Shown here: piece after piece, positions 6,010-10,725 of the stretch
How positions within the stretch are numbered: position 1 is the first letter of the stretch
Layout of the letters: every line of letters starts with the position of its first letter
Assembly: GCA_964392085.1 (NCBI GenBank)
Contig: CAYMOV010000073.1
Span: forward strand, 1 to 13,065
Length of the DNA: 13,065 bases
Origin: CAYMOV01 sp964392085
Lineage (GTDB): Bacteria > Oederibacteriota > Muellerivitia > Muellerivitales > Muellerivitaceae
Direction of reading: 5' to 3'
Program-made: the position numbers and the translations under genes
The notes under the pieces: generated by a model
The model's input: only the letters and a program-made list of their open reading frames with translations
Told to the model about the DNA's origin: nothing
Databases searched by the model: none

Positions 6010-7281
6010 ATGAAACGCCTGACCCTCCTACCGCTTGGACTTTTCCTCCTGCTTCCCACGGTGTCCCGCGCGGCCGACCTCACCTGGGAAGACTGCCTGA
6101 AGGAAGCCGCCCAAAATAACCAGGACCTGATCCGCTCCCGCGAGGCGGTCCGGGCCGCGCGGTTCGGCAAGGACTCCGTCTACGGCAAGTTCCTGCCCAG
6201 CCTCTCGGCCGGCGCCAACGTGGGAAGCTCCGGCAACGAGGGGTCCCTGGCGGGGGCCCTCCATGATCCCGACGCGTCCCCCTCCAGCGGGATCAACCTC
6301 TCGGCGCAACTCAACCTGTTCAACGGCCTTAAGGACAAGGCGTCCCTCGACGCGGCCCAGGCCGCCCTCGACGGCGCCCAGGCCGCCCTCCAGCAGGAAA
6401 GGGCCCAGCTGTCCCACGACCTCAAGTACGCCTTCGCGGGGCTCCTCGACGCCCAACAACAGGTGGGCCTCTTGACCGGCATCGCCGACCGGCAACACCA
6501 GAACGAGGGTATGGTGAACCTCCATTACAAGGGCGGGCAGGAAAACAAGGGCTCCTACCTCAACGCCCAGGCCTCCTCCGCCTCGGCCGACGTGGACATC
6601 CTCCAGGCCCGGCGGGCCGTGCGGCTGGCCCAACGAAGGCTCGACCGCCTTTTGGGCCGCAGCCTCATGGACTCGCCGACCGTCACGGGGGATTTCAATG
6701 TCCCGGCCCCCGACGGCACCCCGAACTTCCTGGACCTGGCGAAGACAGCCCCCGCCTACCTCAGCGCCCAGGCCAACCTCAAGTCCGCCAAGAGCCAGGT
6801 GGGAAGCGCCACCGGGCAGTTCCTCCCGTCCCTCAACGCCTCCGGGTCCATCGGCCGGTCGGGGACGACCTGGCCGCCGCAACAGGACGGTTGGACCGCC
6901 GGGCTGTCCCTCAGCTACCCCCTCTTCTCCGGGGGACAGGACGCCTTCAACCTGATGGGCGCCAAGTCCCGCAAGAAGCAGGCCGAGATCAGCCTCGCCA
7001 CCACCCTCCAGGACACCGCGGTTTCCCTCGAGAACGTATTCTGGAACCTCTGCAACGCCCTGGAACAGACCGTGGTGCAGAAGAAGTTCCTCGACGCCAC
7101 GTCGGTGCAGGAAGAGATCGCCAAGGCGCAGTACAACAACGGGCTCCTGTCGTACCAAGACTGGAGCCTGGTGGAGAACTCGTTGAACTCCAGCGAGAAA
7201 AGCAACCTCCAGGCCCTCCTGGGCGCGAAGACCGCCGAGGCCGATTGGGAACTGGCACAAGGAAAGGATGAACTTCCGTGA
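6010..7281 (+). CDS. TolC-family outer-membrane efflux channel
   Basis: A 423-residue outer-membrane efflux protein (OEP fold). Residues 1-22 are a Sec signal peptide (hydrophobic LLPLGLFLLLP, then a cleavage site after SRAA or SRA); there is no lipobox Cys, so it is TolC-like rather than OprM-like. The mature protein starts with DLTWEDCLKEAAQNNQDL, the usual first OEP helix, and shows the two-fold repeat: long Ala/Gln-rich helices alternating with beta-prone Gly/Ser segments (FLPSLSAGANVGSSG near 58-72 and FLPSLNASGSIGRSG near 274-288) and LNLFNGLKD / LSYPLFSGGQD turns. It should form the trimeric outer-membrane duct for the adaptor and ABC transporter that follow, and perhaps for the upstream RND pump. 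The start has only a weak Shine-Dalgarno (CGGA). The stop overlaps the adaptor start (GTGA at 7278). Family call is firm; substrate unknown. Confidence 0.92.
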   Translation: MKRLTLLPLGLFLLLPTVSRAADLTWEDCLKEAAQNNQDLIRSREAVRAARFGKDSVYGKFLPSLSAGANVGSSGNEGSLAGALHDPDASPSSGINLSAQLNLFNGLKDKASLDAAQAALDGAQAALQQERAQLSHDLKYAFAGLLDAQQQVGLLTGIADRQHQNEGMVNLHYKGGQENKGSYLNAQASSASADVDILQARRAVRLAQRRLDRLLGRSLMDSPTVTGDFNVPAPDGTPNFLDLAKTAPAYLSAQANLKSAKSQVGSATGQFLPSLNASGSIGRSGTTWPPQQDGWTAGLSLSYPLFSGGQDAFNLMGAKSRKKQAEISLATTLQDTAVSLENVFWNLCNALEQTVVQKKFLDATSVQEEIAKAQYNNGLLSYQDWSLVENSLNSSEKSNLQALLGAKTAEADWELAQGKDELP

Positions 7282-8276
7282 AACCCATGACCAAGGGGAT
7301 ACTCCTCACCGCGGCCCTGGCCGTCGCCCTCGGGGCGACGCTGACGGCCTGCGGCAAGAAATCCAAGGGGGCCGGCAATTTCCGGTCCGTGACCGTGACG
7401 AAGGGCCCCATCAAGCTGACGGTCAAGACCACCGGCACGGCCCAACCCGAGAACCGGCTTGAAGTGAAGCCGCCCGTGGCGGGCCGCATCGAGAAGGTCT
7501 TGGTGGTGGAGGGGCAGTACGTGCGGAAGGGCCAAGTGCTGGCCCTTCTCTCGTCCAGCGAGCGGGCCGCCTTGCTCGACGCCGCCCGGGCCGACGGTCC
7601 CGCCGCCGTGGCCCATTGGGAGGACCTCTACAAGGCCACCCCGATCCTGGCGCCCATGAACGGCCAAGTCATCAACCTGGAAGTGGACCCGGGACAGACC
7701 GTGGGGGTCGGGGATGTCGTAGTGGCCATGTCCGACCACCTGATCGTGAACGCCCAGGTGGACGAGACCGACATCGGCAAGGTCAAGAACGGCCTGAAGG
7801 CCCAATTGACCCTGGACGCCTACCCGGACAAGACTTTCCCGGGCAAGGTCAGCCAGATCCGCTATGAGGCCATCACGGTCAACAACGTGACCATGTACAA
7901 CGTGTACGTCCTGCCCGTCAAGGTGCCGGGCTTCATGCGGAGCGGCATGTCGGCCGACGTGGAATTCACGGTGGATTCCAAGGAGGACGCCCTGCTCCTG
8001 CCCACCGAGGCCATCAAGACCGAGAACGGCCAAAGCTACGTCCTGGTGGCGGACCCCGCGAACAAGAAACCCAAGCACGTCGAGATCCAGACCGGGTTGG
8101 TGGACGGCAAGCAGACCGAGATCACCGACGGCCTCCAGGAAGGCGACCAGGTGCTGGTGGCGGTGTTCAACTCCGGCTCGAAGTCCGGCGCCACGGCGAA
8201 CCCCTTCATGCCGGGCGGGCGCCCGGCGACCGGGGGCGGCGGACGGCCGAGCGGCGGGGGCGGCGGAAGGCCATGA
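7278..8276 (+). CDS. Lipoprotein membrane-fusion (MacA-like) adaptor with a very short hairpin
   Basis: A 332-residue periplasmic adaptor subunit. The GTG at 7278 is preferred: it overlaps the channel stop (GTGA) and has AAGGA at good spacing, whereas the ATG three codons later is too far from it. A lipobox LTAC puts the lipidated Cys at residue 25, anchoring it in a membrane. The two halves of the biotinyl-lipoyl domain are at about 61-91 (VKPPVAGRIEKVLVVEGQ, VRKGQVLALL) and 119-148 (ATPILAPMNGQV, VDPGQTVGVGD). A beta-barrel domain follows (DHLIVNAQVDETDIGKVK, about 153-220), then a membrane-proximal domain and a Gly/Pro-rich tail (about 307-332). Only about 27 residues link the lipoyl halves, so the long alpha-hairpin that docks on TolC in MacA is almost absent. 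The stop overlaps the macB start (ATGA). It connects the ABC transporter with the channel; how it reaches TolC is unclear. Confidence 0.92.
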   Translation: MKPMTKGILLTAALAVALGATLTACGKKSKGAGNFRSVTVTKGPIKLTVKTTGTAQPENRLEVKPPVAGRIEKVLVVEGQYVRKGQVLALLSSSERAALLDAARADGPAAVAHWEDLYKATPILAPMNGQVINLEVDPGQTVGVGDVVVAMSDHLIVNAQVDETDIGKVKNGLKAQLTLDAYPDKTFPGKVSQIRYEAITVNNVTMYNVYVLPVKVPGFMRSGMSADVEFTVDSKEDALLLPTEAIKTENGQSYVLVADPANKKPKHVEIQTGLVDGKQTEITDGLQEGDQVLVAVFNSGSKSGATANPFMPGGRPATGGGGRPSGGGGGRP

Positions 8277-10216
8277 TCGAGGTCAAGGGACTCCGCAAGA
8301 CCTACCACATGGGGGATGTGGAGGTCCAGGCGCTCCGGAGCGTGGACCTCTCGGTGGACGAAGGCGACTTCGTGGCCATCATGGGGGCCTCGGGGTCCGG
8401 CAAGTCCACCCTGCTCCAGTTGCTGGGCCTGCTCGACACCCCCGACGCCGGGTCCTACAAGCTCGACGGCAAGGAAGTGGCCAACCTCACCCAAGACGAG
8501 ATGGCGGCGGTCCGGAGCCGAACCCTGGGCTTCGTCTTCCAGCAGTTCAACCTCCTCGCCCGCACCACCGCCGAGGAAAACACGGCCCTTCCGCTTTTAT
8601 ACGCCGACGGCGGCCTTGCCGACGACCCGAAGGCGCTTCTCGCCAAGGTGGGTTTGGGCGATCGGATGCACCATAAGCCCAACGAGATGTCGGGCGGCCA
8701 ACAGCAACGGGTGGCCATCGCGCGGGCCCTGGTCAATTGCCCCCGGGTGGTGCTGGCCGACGAGCCGACCGGCAACCTGGACTCCAAGAGTTCCGAGGAG
8801 ATCCTCGCCATCCTCGAGGGCCTCAACGACCAGGGCATCACCGTGGTCATGGTGACGCATGAGCCCGACATCGCGGCCCACGCGCGGCGGATCATCCACA
8901 TGAAGGACGGGGTCATCGTCACCGACGAGAGGACCAAGCCGATCCCCTCCGTGGTCCGACGTAGCGACGGCCCACAGGTCGCCCCCAAGCACACCCAGGA
9001 ACGCTATTTCAGCTACCTGAAGCAGGCCGCGCGGGCCCTCCTGGCCAACAAGGTCCGGACGGGCCTCTCGGTGCTCGGCATCCTGATCGGGGTGGCGGCG
9101 GTGATCGCCATGATGGCCATCGGGGCCGGGGCCAAGAAGTCCATGCAGGCCCAACTATCATCCCTGGGCTCCAACCTGCTGATGCTCCGTCCGGGTTCCC
9201 GCACCGTGGGGGGGGTGGCCACCGGGTCCGACTCGGGCAGCCGCCTGACCATGGAGGACGTCCAGGCCCTCAAGGACAACGTGGACCACGTGAAGAACAG
9301 CGCCCCCGAGGTGAGCGGGCGGGTCCAGCTCGTCTACCAGGACAAGAACTGGTCCACCCGGGTGACGGGTTCCACGCCGGCCTACGCCACCATGCGGGCC
9401 AACGTGCCCCCCCAAGGGCGGTTCTTCACCGACGCGGAGAACCAGCGGCGGGACCGAGTGGTGGTCGTGGGCATGACGGTGGTGCGCAACCTGTTCCCCG
9501 ACGGGGCGAACCCCCTGGGAGCCTCCATCAAGATGAACCGCATCGATTTCCAGATCATCGGCATCCTGCCCGAGAAGGGCGCCAACGGCTTCCAGGACCA
9601 GGACGACGCCGTGGTGGTGCCGGTCAACACGGGCATGTACCGCCTGCTCGGCAAGCAGTACGTGGATGTGATCGACATCGAGGTGGACCAACCCGAGAAC
9701 ATCCAGCCGGTCATCGACGCCGTATCGGTCGTCATGCGCAAGCGCCACCGGCTCCCCGACATCGCGGACAACGACTTCCAGGTCCGCAACATGGCGGACA
9801 TCCAGTCGGCGGTCTCGGCCTCCACCAACATCATGACGCTCCTGCTCTCCTCCATCGCGGGCATTTCCCTGCTGGTGGGCGGCATCGGCATCATGAACAT
9901 CATGCTGGTGTCGGTCACCGAGCGGACGAGGGAGATCGGGCTCCGCAAGGCCCTGGGCGCCCGACGCCGGGACATCCTGTCGCAGTTCCTCCTGGAGGCC
10001 ATCGTGGTGAGCCTGGCCGGCGGGATCGGGGGGGTGTTGTTGGGGTTCCTGTTCGGTGTTTTGGTCACGATGTTCGCCAGTTGGCCCACGTCCTTCAGCC
10101 CCTACGTGATCGCCCTGGCCGTGGTCTTTTCCGGCGCCATGGGCGTGATCTTCGGCCTCTGGCCCGCGCAGAAAGCCGCCTCGCTGGACCCGATCGTCGC
10201 CCTTCGCTACGAATAA
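8273..10216 (+). CDS. macB: MacB-type ABC transporter (fused ATPase and permease)
   Basis: A 647-residue protein with the ATPase domain N-terminal and the permease C-terminal, the length and order of MacB. ATPase: Walker A GASGSGKST (38-46), Q-loop Gln90, signature SGGQQQR (140-146), Walker B VVLADEP (159-165) with catalytic Glu164, D-loop NLDS, and H-loop His196; all key residues are present. The permease has TM1 at about 262-285, a periplasmic MacB core domain at about 286-518, and three closing TMs at about 520-545, 572-600 and 610-632, with the ERTREIGLRKALGA coupling-helix motif (550-563) typical of the FtsX/MacB superfamily. MacB uses ATP on the cytoplasmic side to drive periplasmic substrates through the adaptor and TolC. 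The ATG overlaps the adaptor stop by 4 bp. It is the last gene of the operon; a strong terminator follows 45 bases later. Substrate (macrolide, peptide, siderophore, lipid or other) cannot be read from sequence. Confidence 0.95.
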   Translation: MIEVKGLRKTYHMGDVEVQALRSVDLSVDEGDFVAIMGASGSGKSTLLQLLGLLDTPDAGSYKLDGKEVANLTQDEMAAVRSRTLGFVFQQFNLLARTTAEENTALPLLYADGGLADDPKALLAKVGLGDRMHHKPNEMSGGQQQRVAIARALVNCPRVVLADEPTGNLDSKSSEEILAILEGLNDQGITVVMVTHEPDIAAHARRIIHMKDGVIVTDERTKPIPSVVRRSDGPQVAPKHTQERYFSYLKQAARALLANKVRTGLSVLGILIGVAAVIAMMAIGAGAKKSMQAQLSSLGSNLLMLRPGSRTVGGVATGSDSGSRLTMEDVQALKDNVDHVKNSAPEVSGRVQLVYQDKNWSTRVTGSTPAYATMRANVPPQGRFFTDAENQRRDRVVVVGMTVVRNLFPDGANPLGASIKMNRIDFQIIGILPEKGANGFQDQDDAVVVPVNTGMYRLLGKQYVDVIDIEVDQPENIQPVIDAVSVVMRKRHRLPDIADNDFQVRNMADIQSAVSASTNIMTLLLSSIAGISLLVGGIGIMNIMLVSVTERTREIGLRKALGARRRDILSQFLLEAIVVSLAGGIGGVLLGFLFGVLVTMFASWPTSFSPYVIALAVVFSGAMGVIFGLWPAQKAASLDPIVALRYE

Positions 10217-10260
10217 CCGATTCCACATCCGCCGGTGTCGGCGTCCTTCCCGTAGGGTTG

Positions 10261-10306
10261 AAAACAAAAACCCCAACTCCCATCTGGGAGCTGGGGTTTT
10301 TGTTTT
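10261..10306. terminator. Bidirectional intrinsic terminator between convergent genes
   Basis: AAAACAAAAACCCCA (10261-10275) and CTCCC (10277-10281) pair with GGGAG (10286-10290) and TGGGGTTTTTGTTTT (10292-10306) around a 4-base ATCT loop, with one A-C mismatch. Read on plus it ends in TTTTTGTTTT; read on minus it also ends in TTTTTGTTTT. It lies 45 bases after macB and 5 bases after the minus-strand zinc-ribbon gene and should stop both. Confidence 0.93.
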
Positions 10307-10310
10307 GGGG

Positions 10311-10577
10311 TCAGCCCGGCGGGGCCCAGCGCTTCAGGCGGCGGAGGACCTCGTCAGCGGTCTTCACGGCCTGGGGAGGCGTGAGGCGGTAGGTGGCCTC
10401 CATCTGGGGGGCGATCCGCTTCACCATTTCGGCCAAGTTGAGGGCGGGTTCCAAGTATTCCCCCAACTTGAAACAGGTTGAGCAGTATTCACGGGTGAGC
10501 GACCCGTCCTTCTGGGTGCCCTGGTGGCCCGGCCGCAAGGGCAGGCCGCAGGATTGGCATCGGGGGATGTCAGTCAA
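10311..10577 (-). CDS. Small zinc-ribbon protein (putative zinc ribbon family)
   Basis: An 88-residue protein with four cysteines as two CxxC knuckles: CQSC (7-10) and CSTC (32-35), separated by GLPLRPGHQG, DGSLTREY. The pattern CQSCGxPL...G(T)xxDGS...YCxxC with a following helix (LNLAEMVKRIAPQM) matches the putative zinc-ribbon domain family of short stand-alone bacterial proteins; its biochemical role is not established. The C-terminal part is helical and basic (EVLRRLKRW). Start choice is uncertain: the TTG at 10577 places the first Cys near the N-terminus, as usual in the family, with a weak AGG nine bases before it. The frame also stays open to a GTG at 10664, but that extension is not family-like, has no Shine-Dalgarno and covers a perfect GC hairpin. 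It lies downstream of, and on the same strand as, the giant surface protein and ends at the shared terminator. Confidence 0.78.
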   Translation of the reverse strand: MTDIPRCQSCGLPLRPGHQGTQKDGSLTREYCSTCFKLGEYLEPALNLAEMVKRIAPQMEATYRLTPPQAVKTADEVLRRLKRWAPPG

Positions 10578-10609
10578 GATCGACAACCTGGGGCGGATAG
10601 CGGATGGCA

Positions 10610-10626
10610 CCGCGCTATTTGCGCGG
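10610..10626. repeat. Perfect GC hairpin upstream of the zinc-ribbon gene
   Basis: CCGCGC, loop TATTT, GCGCGG form a perfect 6-bp stem, 33 bases upstream of the proposed TTG start and about 100 bases past the stop of the giant gene. No T-run follows, so it could be a weak terminator for the giant gene, a processing or leader hairpin, or an operator dyad. A second stem, GTGCC/GGCAC, is possible at about 10640-10664. Confidence 0.4.
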
Positions 10627-10725
10627 CATAGCCAAGCTTGTGCCTCGGCTTGGGGCCTTGGCACGGCATGCTTATGGCGGATGGGGCAGGCAAGGCACGA
10701 CCTCCGAATTCAATCGACGGCAACT

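Noticed and set aside
9208..9215. Eight-G run in macB (and seven-G runs at 1365-1371 and 10028-10034) as phase-variation tracts
   Set aside because: All are in frame with intact downstream domains, and such runs are expected in Gly-rich, GC-rich genes. Without strain comparison there is no evidence for switching.
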